A stretch of 64,000 bases of DNA from Sphingomonas leidyi (lineage in GTDB: Bacteria; Pseudomonadota; Alphaproteobacteria; Sphingomonadales; Sphingomonadaceae): positions 47,442-111,441 of the forward strand of contig NZ_JAASQV010000003.1 in the NCBI RefSeq assembly GCF_011761945.1, in the 5' to 3' direction. Shown here piece after piece: positions 43,040 through 52,450 of the stretch. Position numbers and translations under genes: made by a program. Within the stretch, counting starts at the first letter, position 1. Each line of letters starts with the position of its first letter. The notes below the pieces were generated by a model. The model worked only from the letters and a program-made list of their open reading frames with translations, searched no databases and had not been told where the DNA came from.

Positions 43040-45864
43040 AGCTTGGCCCCGCCCATCTTGTAGGTCAGCTGCACGTAGAAGCTCCGCCCCGCCCCGTCGA
43101 ACCACGAGATGTCGTAATAGGGATAGGCGCCATAGGTGCGGTCCTTGATCGGGTTCTGGTCGAACAGATTGTTGATCGTGCCCGACAGGCGGAAGCGATC
43201 GGTGATGTTGTACTGGGCCGACAGGTTGAAGAGATAGCTTTCCTTGATGAAGGCATTCTCGTCGTAATTGGGCAGCCTGCCCAGGCGCTGCCCGGTCAGC
43301 GTCGTCGAGAATTTGCCGAGGTCCCAGCTGAGGCTCGCCGTGCCCTTGTCGCGCGGGATGTCGTAGCCGCTGTCATAGGTCAGCTTGTCGATCACCGGAT
43401 CGCCCGGATACTGGCGGATCGTGTGGTTGAGCACATAGGTGTAGCTCGCCGAGAGCGCGAAGGTGCCGATCCCGGCCGTCGGGATGCGGAGATGCGCGGC
43501 GAAGTCGATGCCGTCGGTGGTCTCCTTCGCCACGTTGATCGGATTGATGAAGACGCCCTGGAGCTGGCCATCGAGCGCACCGCCGACATAGCGCTGCACG
43601 CGCGCCTTCGCGTCGAGGCAGGTCGGCGAATTGCCGTCGACCGGGCTGCCCGCCGCGGTCTGGCCAAGGCGGCAATCGGCTTCGTCGCGCAGGATGCTGT
43701 CGATGTTCATGTCGAGCACCTGGTTCTTCATCGCGACCCGGAAATAGTCGACCGACACGTCGAAGCGCCGCGACGGCTGCCACACGATGCCCGCGTTGAG
43801 CGAAGTCGAGGTCTCCGGCCGCAGCCGCCGGTTGCCCGAACGGTGCGAGACGATGCCCTGATCGGCATAGCCGCAATCGGGCAAGGCGACGCCCGGCTCG
43901 TCCCTGCGGCAGAGATAATAATCGGTGCCGGAGGGATGGGTGTTGCCCGGCCCGCGGAAGACATAGTTGAGATCGGGCGCGCGGAAGCCGGTGCCATAGG
44001 CGCTGCGGAGCATCAGCGACTTGGTCGGCCGCACCACCGCGCCGAGATTGTAGGTGAACTTGCCGAAGCCGTTGCCGGCGAAGCTGTAATGATCGTAGCG
44101 CGCCGCGGCATCGAGCTCGAGGAACGAGAAGGCCGGGATGCGCAGCTCGCCGCCGGCGCCCCAGTGCTGGCGCGTCCCCTTCCCGTCCGAATCGACCAGC
44201 CCGACATAATATTGGGTCAGCGCGAGCGGATCGGGCTTCAGGTCATAGCCCTGGTTCCCCACTTCGGCGCTGATCGCGAAGCCGACCGGGCCGCCGGGCA
44301 GGCGGAACAGTTCGGTATTGTTCACCGTGGCGGCGACGTTGTTGACCCAGGATTTGGGCCGATAGATCGAATCGGCAGTGATCGAGCGATACTCGGCCGG
44401 CGTCAGCGGCGTGTAGAGCCGCGTCGGATTGGCGTTGAACTGGGCATAGCCCGAGTTGGGATCGACGCCGACCTGCGGACCGAGGAAGAAGGCATTGGCC
44501 TTGGAGATCACCACCTGGGGGAAGGAAATCCGCGCGCTGTATTCGGCGTGGTTGAGGCTGAACTCATAGTTCCAGGTGCCGCCGAAGCTGCCCTTGACGC
44601 CCGGCGTGACATTGTAGCTGAACGAGCGGTTGCGGGTCATGCCCACATCGAACCCGCCCATTTCCTCGGGCGTGAACTGGCGCGTCCAATTGTCGAGCTG
44701 GTCGCCGCTGTCGGTGTCGCCGGGGGCCAGGTAATTGGGATTGTAGAAGGTGCCTTCCTCGTTCCCGTCGGGCGCGACGTACGACCAGGACAGCACGTCG
44801 CGGAACAGCTTGAGGTTGGAATAGCTGGCCTGGAAGTCGAGGAACAGTTCGGCATGGTCGCTCAGCGTATAGCCCATGGTGCCGAAGCCGCTGGCCGATT
44901 GCCGCTTCGAGAGCATCGTGCCGTAGGCGACCGATGCGTTGCTGCCGCAGAAATAGCCGTCGCCGGAGATGGTGTCGCGCCGCGGGCGCGCGGCATAATA
45001 GGTGGTGCCGCGGTTGAGCGAGGACAGCCGGTCGCACGTCGCCTTGCCGGGGTTGATGTAATAGAGATATTCGTCGGCGCGCAGGAAGGTGCGCCGGGCC
45101 AGCGGGGCCCCGGTGGGATCATCGGCGGTCGAATCCTGCAGCTTGCGCTGATATTGCCATAGCGGCCGCTGGTCGAGCAGTTCGACACCGACCACGCCGT
45201 GAAAGCCGCCGGTCTCCCAGCCCGTGGTGAGGCTCAGCCGCTGCGACGATCCGCCGCCCTGCTCGGTCGCCCCGTAGCGATAGTCGATGCGGGTGCCGTC
45301 GGGCTTGGACTTGAGCTGGAAATTGACCACGCCCGAGATCGCGTCCGACCCGTAGATCGCCGAGGCGCTGCCGCTGAGGATCTCGACGCGCTCGATCAGC
45401 CCCACCGGGATGTTCGAGATGTCGGTGAAGTTGCCATTGCCCTTGAAGGGCAGCGGGAAGTCCGCGATGCGGCGGCCATTGACCAGCACCAGCGTGTGGT
45501 TGGGGCCGAGCCCGCGCAGATCGACCTGCTGCGCGCCCGGCGTGAAATCCGCGCCCGAGAAGCTCTGCTGGCTCTGCGTCTCGCCGCCATTCTGGGTGAT
45601 CGCGCGCAGCACGTCGGGCACGCTCTGATAGCCGCTGCGCAGGATGTCGTCGGCGGTGATCGTCGTCACCGGCGCGGGCCCCTCGCCCTGGATGCGCGGG
45701 ATGCGCGAGCCGAGCACGACGATCTGCCCCTCGCCCTCGCTCGCTTCCTGGCCCGTCGCCGGCACGCTCTGCTCGCCCGACGCCGCCTGCGCCATCGCCG
45801 CGACCGGGAGCGCGACCATGCTGGTTCCCGCCAGCGCCACCGCCACCAACTTCATGTACCGCAT
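43036..45864 (-). CDS. TonB-dependent receptor coupled to M20 peptidase
   Basis: A 942-residue outer-membrane receptor. The start at 45864 has GGGGG seven bases upstream; an ATG at 45855 is possible. The signal peptide ends near AMA-Q (about 25-26). The plug has QIVVLGSRIPRIQGEGP, DVLRAITQNGG, VLVNGRRIADFPLP and GSASAIYGSDAISGVVNF, a type common in sphingomonads. The barrel ends YKMGGAKL. There is no STN domain. Its stop overlaps the M20 gene start, so import and peptide cleavage are produced together. It is divergent from the cyanophycinase-like gene over a 106-base A/T-rich gap, where the Lrp-type regulator might bind. Confidence 0.9.
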   Translation of the reverse strand: MRYMKLVAVALAGTSMVALPVAAMAQAASGEQSVPATGQEASEGEGQIVVLGSRIPRIQGEGPAPVTTITADDILRSGYQSVPDVLRAITQNGGETQSQQSFSGADFTPGAQQVDLRGLGPNHTLVLVNGRRIADFPLPFKGNGNFTDISNIPVGLIERVEILSGSASAIYGSDAISGVVNFQLKSKPDGTRIDYRYGATEQGGGSSQRLSLTTGWETGGFHGVVGVELLDQRPLWQYQRKLQDSTADDPTGAPLARRTFLRADEYLYYINPGKATCDRLSSLNRGTTYYAARPRRDTISGDGYFCGSNASVAYGTMLSKRQSASGFGTMGYTLSDHAELFLDFQASYSNLKLFRDVLSWSYVAPDGNEEGTFYNPNYLAPGDTDSGDQLDNWTRQFTPEEMGGFDVGMTRNRSFSYNVTPGVKGSFGGTWNYEFSLNHAEYSARISFPQVVISKANAFFLGPQVGVDPNSGYAQFNANPTRLYTPLTPAEYRSITADSIYRPKSWVNNVAATVNNTELFRLPGGPVGFAISAEVGNQGYDLKPDPLALTQYYVGLVDSDGKGTRQHWGAGGELRIPAFSFLELDAAARYDHYSFAGNGFGKFTYNLGAVVRPTKSLMLRSAYGTGFRAPDLNYVFRGPGNTHPSGTDYYLCRRDEPGVALPDCGYADQGIVSHRSGNRRLRPETSTSLNAGIVWQPSRRFDVSVDYFRVAMKNQVLDMNIDSILRDEADCRLGQTAAGSPVDGNSPTCLDAKARVQRYVGGALDGQLQGVFINPINVAKETTDGIDFAAHLRIPTAGIGTFALSASYTYVLNHTIRQYPGDPVIDKLTYDSGYDIPRDKGTASLSWDLGKFSTTLTGQRLGRLPNYDENAFIKESYLFNLSAQYNITDRFRLSGTINNLFDQNPIKDRTYGAYPYYDISWFDGAGRSFYVQLTYKMGGAKL

Positions 45865-45970
45865 ATATCGACCCCCTGATGCGTTTGTGACATATTGATA
45901 ACGAGAGCGATCAAATTGAAACAATAAAAATGCAGTTTGGCTATGCCATACGAACGAATTGCAAAGGACT
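45865..45970. promoter_or_regulatory. Divergent A/T-rich promoter region, receptor / S51 peptidase
   Basis: The 106-base gap is clearly A/T-richer than its surroundings, around 45893-45960, and must carry both promoters. No unambiguous hexamers or palindromes stand out. The Lrp/AsnC regulator encoded downstream at 46966 is a plausible binder, since Lrp proteins favour A/T-rich bent DNA. Confidence 0.4.
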
Positions 45971-46969
45971 ATGGCCGTGAAGACACTATTGCGCCTTGCC
46001 CTGGCCGTGCTGGCCCTGCTCGCGCCGGCGGCGGCATCGGCCCGGCCGGGTGAGAGCTACAGCTATTACGCGATCGGCGACCTTGCCGCCGCGCGGAGCG
46101 GCCCGACGGCCCCGGCACTGATGCTCGTCGGCGGCGGGGACTGGGATTATGGCGCCTTCCGCTGGTTCGCCGAACGGGCCGGGCATGGCCATATCGTGGT
46201 GCTGCGCGCCTCGGGCGAGGGGCAGGCGGGCGAGGAGATCTACAGCCAGGTCGGCGGAGTCGCCTCGGTCCAGACGATCGTCTTTCACAGCCGCGCGGCG
46301 GCGAACGACGCGCGCGTGCTCGACATTCTCGCCCATGCCGACGGGATCTTCATCGCGGGCGGCGACCAGGCCAATTATGTCCGCTACTGGAAGGACACGC
46401 CGGTCGCCGCGGCGCTCGACGCCCATGTCCGCCGGGGACGGCCGCTCGGCGGCACCAGCGCGGGGCTCGCGATCCTGGGCGGCACCGCCTATGGCGCGAT
46501 GGACGGGGGCAGCATCGACAGCCCGGCCGCGCTCGCCGATCCCGCCGGGCCGGCGGTGACTTTGGTCACCGGCTTCCTCCACATGCCGCGGCTCGCCCAT
46601 GTCGTCACCGACACGCATTTCGCCAAGCGCGACCGGCTCGGGCGGCTCGTGGCGTTCGTCGCCAAGGCGCGGCTGCGCGACCCGCGGGCGATCGGACTCG
46701 GCATCGACGAAGGCGCCGCGCTCTGCGTCGAGGCGGACGGCAGCGCGAAGCTCCATGCCCCGCCGGGCGGCCATGCCTGGCTGGTCGAGCCCCATGGCAC
46801 GGCGCGCCTGCGCGCGGGCAAGCCGCTCGACTGGGCCGGCGTGCGGATCACCGGGATCGCGCCCGACGGCGCGATCGACCTGCGCACGCTCCGCGTCACG
46901 CGCCCCGCCTTCAGCGGCGTCGCGCGCGTCGCCGGCGGCAAGCTGATCGGGGCGCCGGGGCCGAAATGA
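45971..46969 (+). CDS. Secreted cyanophycinase-like S51 serine peptidase
   Basis: A 332-residue protein with a signal peptide (hydrophobic about 6-22). The S51 nucleophile elbow GGTSAGLAI has Ser163, the GIFIAGGDQANY block is typical, and a glutamate in GLGIDEGAALCV fits the Ser-Glu-His-type active site. The family cleaves beta-aspartyl bonds of cyanophycin or related alpha-aspartyl dipeptides. The exported form suggests breakdown of an external polymer or peptide, not a stored one. ATG 45971 is preferred (AAAGGA just upstream) but a GTG at 45977 has better spacing. Its stop overlaps the Lrp gene start. True cyanophycin activity is uncertain. Confidence 0.85.
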   Translation: MAVKTLLRLALAVLALLAPAAASARPGESYSYYAIGDLAAARSGPTAPALMLVGGGDWDYGAFRWFAERAGHGHIVVLRASGEGQAGEEIYSQVGGVASVQTIVFHSRAAANDARVLDILAHADGIFIAGGDQANYVRYWKDTPVAAALDAHVRRGRPLGGTSAGLAILGGTAYGAMDGGSIDSPAALADPAGPAVTLVTGFLHMPRLAHVVTDTHFAKRDRLGRLVAFVAKARLRDPRAIGLGIDEGAALCVEADGSAKLHAPPGGHAWLVEPHGTARLRAGKPLDWAGVRITGIAPDGAIDLRTLRVTRPAFSGVARVAGGKLIGAPGPK

Positions 46970-47403
46970 CGCTGCGATCCGAAGAGATCGATCCCCGGAT
47001 CCTGGCGCTGCTGCGCGAGGATGCCCGGCGCAACGTCTCCGAGCTGGCCACGCTGCTGGGGGTTTCCCGCACCGCGATCTACAGCAGCATCGAACGGCTC
47101 GAGCGGCAGGGCACGATCGTCGGGTACACGGTGCGCCTGGGTGAGGATTACGACCGCAGCCTGATCCGCGCCCATGTGATGGTGAAGCTCTATCCCAAGG
47201 CCACCCAGGCGACGATCGACCAGCTGATGACGATGCCCGCGGTGGCCGGGCTCTACGCGATCTCCGGCGAATATGACCTGATCGCCGTGATCGAGGCGCC
47301 GCACGTCAACCGGCTGAACGACCTGCTCGATACGATCGGGGCGATGGAAGGCGTGGAGCGCACCACTTCCTCGGTCATCCTGGCGACCAAGCTCCAGCGC
47401 TGA
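46966..47403 (+). CDS. Lrp/AsnC-family transcriptional regulator
   Basis: A 145-residue DNA-binding protein. The N-terminal helix-turn-helix (about 5-55) reads IDPRILALLREDARRNVSELATLLGVSRTAIYSSIERLERQG, and the C-terminal RAM ligand-binding domain (about 70-140) includes GEYDLIAVIEA. Lrp-family proteins sense amino acids, which suits the surrounding peptide hydrolases. The ATG at 46966 is inside the upstream stop, so it is co-expressed with the S51 peptidase. Its last codons (Gln-Arg-stop) are part of a perfect palindrome shared with the convergent FecR gene. Confidence 0.93.
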   Translation: MTLRSEEIDPRILALLREDARRNVSELATLLGVSRTAIYSSIERLERQGTIVGYTVRLGEDYDRSLIRAHVMVKLYPKATQATIDQLMTMPAVAGLYAISGEYDLIAVIEAPHVNRLNDLLDTIGAMEGVERTTSSVILATKLQR

Positions 47404-47421
47404 GGGGCCCCTCAGCGCTGG
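47394..47421. terminator. Perfect 28-bp palindrome spanning both stop codons of convergent genes
   Basis: CCAGCGCTGAGGGG (47394-47407) is followed directly by its exact reverse complement (47408-47421) with no loop. It contains the stop codons of the Lrp gene (plus) and the FecR gene (minus), and both proteins end Gln-Arg-stop from the same bases. As RNA from either strand it would form a 12- or 13-bp stem, so it may act as a two-way terminator. Confidence 0.6.
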
Positions 47422-48323
47422 CGGGATTCGATGGCGACCGCGCCCGGATTGGCGATGAGATCGCGGATCGCGGCCGTATCCCCCTGGTTGACCACGCCAT
47501 AGACCCGCACCGATCCTGCGCGCGGATCGGTCAGGACCAGGCGGTCCTTCGCATAGCGGTTCACTTCCTCGATGACCTCGCTCAGCGGCTCGCCCCGGAA
47601 GACCAGCCGCCCACGCGTCCAGGCGACGGCGCTGTCGGCATCGATATCGGCCGCCTGCCGGATAAAGCCCGTGTCGCCGCCCGTGCCCTTGGCGATACCG
47701 AACGACAGGCGCTCGCCCTTGCGCGCCAGCTTCTCGATCGGCTCGGAAGTGCCCGGCCGCCCGGGCTCGGACAAGGCGACGCGCACCACGCCCTCCACCA
47801 CGGTCACCTTCGCCTCGCGCCTGCCCACGCTCACGTCGAACATGGTGCCGACGGCAACGACCTCGCCGTGCCGGGTCTCGACGACGAAGGGCCGGCTCTT
47901 GTCGTGCGCCACCTTGAACAGCGCCTCGCCGGCCACCAGCCGCAGCCGGCGCTCGCGCGGGGCATAGGCGACGTCGACCCGGCTGTCCGCCGCCAGGGTC
48001 ACCACCGATCCGTCGCTGAACGCGATCCGGCGGCGCTCGGCATGGCCGGTCGCCACGCTCTGCACCGTCTCGCGCGCGGGCCGCGGATGCGACAGCCACA
48101 AGGTGCCGCCGACAACGGCCAGCGCGGCGATCCCCGCCGCCGCCCGGCCCAGCCAGGCGGGCCGCTGCCGCACCCGCGCCGCGCCCGGGCGCTCGAACTC
48201 GCCGAGCCAGTTCCAGAAGGCCGAGGCCTCGGCCCGGTCCGCCGGATGGAGGTCGCCGTCCCGCCCGTCCAGGAACGCCTCGAACACCGCCGAGGCGCGC
48301 TTGCCGAGATTGCGCTCGCTCAT
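47412..48323 (-). CDS. FecR-family anti-sigma factor (second module)
   Basis: A 303-residue inner-membrane regulator. The N-terminal sigma-binding part is at about 1-50, a membrane helix at about 60-77 (AAAGIAALAVVGGTLWL), then the periplasmic FecR domain with RRIAFSDGSVVTLAADSRVDVAY, GEALFKVAHDKSRPFVVET and VAVGTMFDVS. The C-terminus carries the STN-like repeat PLSEVIEEVNRYAKDRLVL. It starts inside the stop of the sigma gene (48323). With that sigma factor and the STN-type receptor at 49037 it completes a second signalling trio, here with the regulators divergent from the receptor. Confidence 0.92.
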   Translation of the reverse strand: MSERNLGKRASAVFEAFLDGRDGDLHPADRAEASAFWNWLGEFERPGAARVRQRPAWLGRAAAGIAALAVVGGTLWLSHPRPARETVQSVATGHAERRRIAFSDGSVVTLAADSRVDVAYAPRERRLRLVAGEALFKVAHDKSRPFVVETRHGEVVAVGTMFDVSVGRREAKVTVVEGVVRVALSEPGRPGTSEPIEKLARKGERLSFGIAKGTGGDTGFIRQAADIDADSAVAWTRGRLVFRGEPLSEVIEEVNRYAKDRLVLTDPRAGSVRVYGVVNQGDTAAIRDLIANPGAVAIESRQR

Positions 48324-48826
48324 GCGCCGCGCTCCATCAGATGCGCGAGCCGGTCGTAGAGGTGCGCGACTGCGTGGTTGAGGTGCTTCTGCACCATGCG
48401 CGGGGAGATGCCGAGCTCACGGGCGATCTCGCCGGTGCCGCGCTCGTCGAAGCGGCGCATCACGAACACTTCCCGGCAGCGAGGCGACAATTCGTCCAGC
48501 GCGGCCTCGAGCGCCGCCTGGAGATCGGCCACGCGGCGCCGATCCTCCTGCGCGGGGCGCACCGGCGGATGGATCTCGGGCCCGAGCGGCACGACCGGCA
48601 GCACCCGGCGATGGCGATCGGCGATCAGATTGGCGGCGATGCGAAAGAGATAGGCCTGGGGCTCGTCCACGGTCCGCTCGCGCGCGCTGGCGACGAGCCG
48701 GGCACAGGCTTCCTGCACCAGGTCCTCGACTTCGGACGCATCGTCGACCCGGCGCGCGACGAACGCGCGCAGCGCCGCGCGATAGGCGTCGAAACTGCCG
48801 TCGTCCGCCTCCGGGGCCGCCTGCAT
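48320..48826 (-). CDS. ECF sigma factor, FecI-like (second module)
   Basis: A sigma factor of 168 residues when started at 48826. The open frame extends to 48988 with other starts (48892), but those add an unconserved tail and have no better ribosome site, so the N-terminus is uncertain. Region 2 has SEVEDLVQEACARLVASAR and PQAYLFRIAANLIADRHRR. Region 4 has LSPRCREVFVMRRFDERGTGEIARELGISPRMVQKHLNHA. Its stop overlaps the FecR start. It probably drives the divergent receptor-GGT operon from the 48827-49036 gap. Linking such a sigma factor to peptide hydrolases, not iron uptake, is inferred from neighbours. Confidence 0.88.
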   Translation of the reverse strand: MQAAPEADDGSFDAYRAALRAFVARRVDDASEVEDLVQEACARLVASARERTVDEPQAYLFRIAANLIADRHRRVLPVVPLGPEIHPPVRPAQEDRRRVADLQAALEAALDELSPRCREVFVMRRFDERGTGEIARELGISPRMVQKHLNHAVAHLYDRLAHLMERGA

Positions 48827-49036
48827 TTCTGGTCGTCCGGCGGCCAAGCCCGCATCTCCCTGTCGCGCACCCGCGCATATTCCTCCTGCCATGACGCGCG
48901 GTTGCGGCAAAGGCGAACCTTGCACGAACGCAACACCCGAAAAAAATTTGGTCCACTTTGGTTCGCGTGCGGGGAGTCCCAGCGTCATAAACCATGATTG
49001 CCACGTCCAGGCATCGATTCAGGGGGGTCGATATCC
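48827..49036. promoter_or_regulatory. Divergent gap between sigma factor and STN-type receptor
   Basis: This 210-base stretch holds the promoters for the sigma/FecR pair (minus) and the receptor-GGT operon (plus). An A/T-rich core with an A-run lies at about 48940-48958. The GGGGGG just before 49037 acts as the ribosome site. I found no clear ECF-type promoter pair. Confidence 0.35.
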
Positions 49037-52000
49037 ATGAACACACGCCAGCTGCTTCTCGCCACGGTTGCCGCCTTCGTCGCCGTTCCCGCCGCCGCAC
49101 AGGCGCGCGAGGCCGTGCGCCACGAAATCCATTTCTCGGGCGGAAGCCTGGACAGCGCGCTGATGCAGGTCGCCCAGCAGACCGGCGTCCAGCTGGTCTT
49201 CACCGATCCCGCGATCGCCCGGATCAAGGCGCCGAAGCTCGAGGGCCGGTACACCATCCGCGACGCGCTCGAACTGCTGCTCGCCAATAGCCGCTACACC
49301 TATCGCTTCACCGGCCCGAACAGCGTGCGCGTGATGCCGCGCGCCGACGCCCAGCCGGCAACTCGCCCGGTCGCGCTCTATCAGGACAGCCCTGCCGCCG
49401 CGCCCACCGGCGACCAGCAGGCCGCCGCCGAGACCGCCCGCGTCGAGCAGGCCGTGAACGGCGACGAGGCGCCGCCGCCCGAGATCGTCGTGGTCGGCTC
49501 GCAGATCCGCGGCAGCAAGGTGACCGCCGCGCTTCCCGTCACCGTCGTCGACGAAGCCCAGATCGGCGCCACCGGCGCGACGTCGGGCGACGAGCTGTTC
49601 CGCTCGATCCCGCAGCTCGGCGACGTCAGCTTCAACAGCTCCTACCTGCCGAACAGTTCCAACTCGGCGCGCGGCGATGTCGGCTCGATCAACCTGCGCA
49701 ACCTCGGCGTCGGCAACACGCTGGTGCTGCTCAACGGCCGCCGCGTGGTCAATCACCCGACCAGCCGCGCCGACGACAATCTGGTGCCGGTGCTGACGGT
49801 CAATACCAACGCCATTCCCGTGTTCGGGCTGGAGCGCATGGAAGTGCTGCGCGACGGCGCCGCGGCGATCTACGGTTCGGACGCCGTGGCCGGCGTGGTC
49901 AACACCGTGCTCAAGACCGACTATCACGGCGTTGAGCTGGAGGGCCAGGTCGGCTGGGGCGAAGGCTCGCACCTGTTCGAGACCAACACCCACCTGCTCG
50001 CCGGCCGCAATCTCGGCGATCGCGGCAACATCACGCTGTTCGCCAGCTACGACAAGCGCGACGGCGTGCTCGCAAGCGACTTCGACTATACCCGCTCGAA
50101 CGACAACCGCCCGCTCTTCGTCGGCACCCGCTTCGAGGGCGCGACTTCGCTCGACGGCCGCTCGACCATCACGCCCTGGGGCTCGTTCCAGACGGTGGGC
50201 AACGTGGTTGTGCGCCAGGGCACGACCGCGCTGACCAACACCTCGGGCCAGTTCCACATCCAGCCGACCAGCTTCACCGGCTGCCCGACCGGCGGCGCCG
50301 GCATCATCGGCGGCACCAACTGCGTCGCCACCGGCACCAGCTCGGCAGCGGGCATCCGCGACCTGCGCTTCGACGCGCCGCTGGCCTTCAACACCAACGT
50401 CACCCCCAATATCCGCCGCATCAACCTGTTCCTGAACGGCCATTACGAGCTGGGCGGCGGCGTCGAGCTGTTCGGCGAGGCCGGCTATTACAACGGCAAG
50501 AGCGACAGCATCCAGGCATCGAGCGGCACCCTGTCCTCGGGCCCGCTGACGATTGCGGCCAATGCCTATTACAATCCGTTCGGCCCGGTCGGCAGCCCCA
50601 ACCGCCTTCCCGGCATCAACGCCGCGGCCACCGGCCAGGCGATCACGCTGTCGAGCTACAACTTCGCCGATGTCGGCCCCAACCATGTCGACGTGCTCAA
50701 CACCCAGTATCGCCTGCTCGGCGGCCTGCGGTTCAAGGCGCTCGGCTTCGAATGGGAGAGCGCCGCACTCTATTCGGAAGCGCGGGTGCGCGACACGTCC
50801 GACGGGATCAGCCAGACGCTGCTCCAGCGCCAGATCAACCTGACCACGCCGGACGCCTACAACCCGTTCAACGGCAGCGGCCTCACTCCGCCGAGCGGCG
50901 CCGACAACACGCCGAGCAGCATCGCCGCCATCAACGCGATCCGGATCAAGACCACCCGCGTCAGCCAGTCGACGCTGGCGATGTGGGACATCAAGGGCTC
51001 GACCACCGATCTGATCCGCCTGCCCGGCGGCAATGTCGGCATCGCGATCGGCGGCGAAGTGCGCCGCGAGACCCAGCGCGACGACCGCGATCCGCGCGTC
51101 GACGGGACGATCCAGTTCACCGATTCGATCACCGGCGCGGTCAACGGATCCGACCTGGTCGGCACCAGCCCCTCGCCCGACACCAACGGCCGGCGCACTG
51201 TCGCCGCGGCGTATCTCGAGCTGGCGGTGCCGGTGGTCTCGCCGGACATGCACATCCCGCTGGTCCGCAACATCGAGCTCCAGCTCGCCGGCCGCTTCGA
51301 ACATTATTCGGACGTCGGCTCGGTCGCCAAGCCGAAGATCGCGGCCGCATGGGACATCGTGCGCGGCCTGCGCCTGCGCGGCTCCTATGCCGAGGGCTTC
51401 AAGGCGCCGAACCTCGAACAGATCAACGCGACGATGGTCACCCGCTCGAACACCCGCACCGACTGGGTCCGCTGCGAGGCCCAGCTGCGCCAGCCGCCGT
51501 TCCTGGCCGATGGCGTCACGCCGAACCCGCTCCGCATCAGCAGCTTCGCCAATTGTTCGCAGGGCTTCGCCACCACCGCACGGCGCTCGGGCAATCCCGA
51601 CCTGAAGCCCGAACAGTCCAAGACCTGGACGGTCGGCGTCGTGCTCGAGCCGCACTTCCCCGATGCCGCGGTCGGCCGGATGACCTTCACCGCCGATTAC
51701 TGGCATGTCAGCCAGAAGGGCATCGTCGGCCTGTTCGGCGAGGGCAATGCGCTGATCAACGACTATCTGCTGCGCGTGCAGGGATCGAGCGACCCCAATG
51801 TCATCCGCGCCGCGCCGACGGCGGAGGACAATGCGCTGTTCGCCGGCACGGGCCTGGCGCCGGTCGGCCGGGTGCTCTACGTCAACGACAAATACGTCAA
51901 CCTGCTGCCGCAGGAGGCCGCGGGCGTCGATCTCGGCTTCAACTGGCGCCTGCCCGATTTCGGTGCGGGCAGGATCAGCCTGAACGCGAACGCCGCCTAT

Positions 52001-52450
52001 CTCGACAAGTTCTTCCTCGAGCCCTCGCCGCCGATCCAGAACCTGATCGCCGCGCGCGCAGCGGGGACGATCAACGCGGGCACCAACATCGCCGATGCGG
52101 GCGACCTGGTGCGCCAGAACGGCAAGCCGCGCTGGAAGGTCACCGGGTCGATCACCTGGGAAAAGGGGCCGTTCCAGATCGGCGGCTTCACCCAATATAC
52201 GAGCGACGTCCAGGATACCGGCCTGATCGATTCGGCCGGCGCCGCCTGGCTGATCGAGGACCGGATGACCTTCAACCTCTATGGCCAGGTCACGGTCGGC
52301 AAGCGCGACAATGGCGGCCGCTACCGCCTGCGCATCGGCGTGCGCAACCTCACCAACGAGTCGCCGCCGCTCAGCTCGAACGGCTTCCTCGGCTCGCTCT
52401 ACAGCCCCTATGGCCGCTACTGGTACGCCAATATGCGGGCGAGCTTCTGA
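49037..52450 (+). CDS. STN-domain TonB-dependent receptor of the GGT operon
   Basis: A 1137-residue outer-membrane signalling receptor. The start at 49037 follows GGGGGG at proper distance, and a signal peptide ends near AAA-Q (about 21-22). The STN domain spans about 25-100 (IHFSGGSLDSALMQVAQQTGVQLVF). The plug follows from about 155 (EIVVVGSQIRGSKVTAALPVTVV) with LLNGRRVVNHP and DGAAAIYGSDAVAGVVNTV. The barrel ends NMRASF. Its stop overlaps the GGT start, so transport and gamma-glutamyl hydrolysis are coupled. The STN domain pairs with the FecR/sigma genes on the other strand. The ligand is probably a peptide or gamma-glutamyl compound (inference). Confidence 0.93.
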   Translation: MNTRQLLLATVAAFVAVPAAAQAREAVRHEIHFSGGSLDSALMQVAQQTGVQLVFTDPAIARIKAPKLEGRYTIRDALELLLANSRYTYRFTGPNSVRVMPRADAQPATRPVALYQDSPAAAPTGDQQAAAETARVEQAVNGDEAPPPEIVVVGSQIRGSKVTAALPVTVVDEAQIGATGATSGDELFRSIPQLGDVSFNSSYLPNSSNSARGDVGSINLRNLGVGNTLVLLNGRRVVNHPTSRADDNLVPVLTVNTNAIPVFGLERMEVLRDGAAAIYGSDAVAGVVNTVLKTDYHGVELEGQVGWGEGSHLFETNTHLLAGRNLGDRGNITLFASYDKRDGVLASDFDYTRSNDNRPLFVGTRFEGATSLDGRSTITPWGSFQTVGNVVVRQGTTALTNTSGQFHIQPTSFTGCPTGGAGIIGGTNCVATGTSSAAGIRDLRFDAPLAFNTNVTPNIRRINLFLNGHYELGGGVELFGEAGYYNGKSDSIQASSGTLSSGPLTIAANAYYNPFGPVGSPNRLPGINAAATGQAITLSSYNFADVGPNHVDVLNTQYRLLGGLRFKALGFEWESAALYSEARVRDTSDGISQTLLQRQINLTTPDAYNPFNGSGLTPPSGADNTPSSIAAINAIRIKTTRVSQSTLAMWDIKGSTTDLIRLPGGNVGIAIGGEVRRETQRDDRDPRVDGTIQFTDSITGAVNGSDLVGTSPSPDTNGRRTVAAAYLELAVPVVSPDMHIPLVRNIELQLAGRFEHYSDVGSVAKPKIAAAWDIVRGLRLRGSYAEGFKAPNLEQINATMVTRSNTRTDWVRCEAQLRQPPFLADGVTPNPLRISSFANCSQGFATTARRSGNPDLKPEQSKTWTVGVVLEPHFPDAAVGRMTFTADYWHVSQKGIVGLFGEGNALINDYLLRVQGSSDPNVIRAAPTAEDNALFAGTGLAPVGRVLYVNDKYVNLLPQEAAGVDLGFNWRLPDFGAGRISLNANAAYLDKFFLEPSPPIQNLIAARAAGTINAGTNIADAGDLVRQNGKPRWKVTGSITWEKGPFQIGGFTQYTSDVQDTGLIDSAGAAWLIEDRMTFNLYGQVTVGKRDNGGRYRLRIGVRNLTNESPPLSSNGFLGSLYSPYGRYWYANMRASF

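Noticed and set aside
48827..48988. N-terminal extension of the second sigma factor
   Set aside because: The frame is open up to 48988 but the extra residues are not sigma-like and lack a ribosome site, so 48826 was used.
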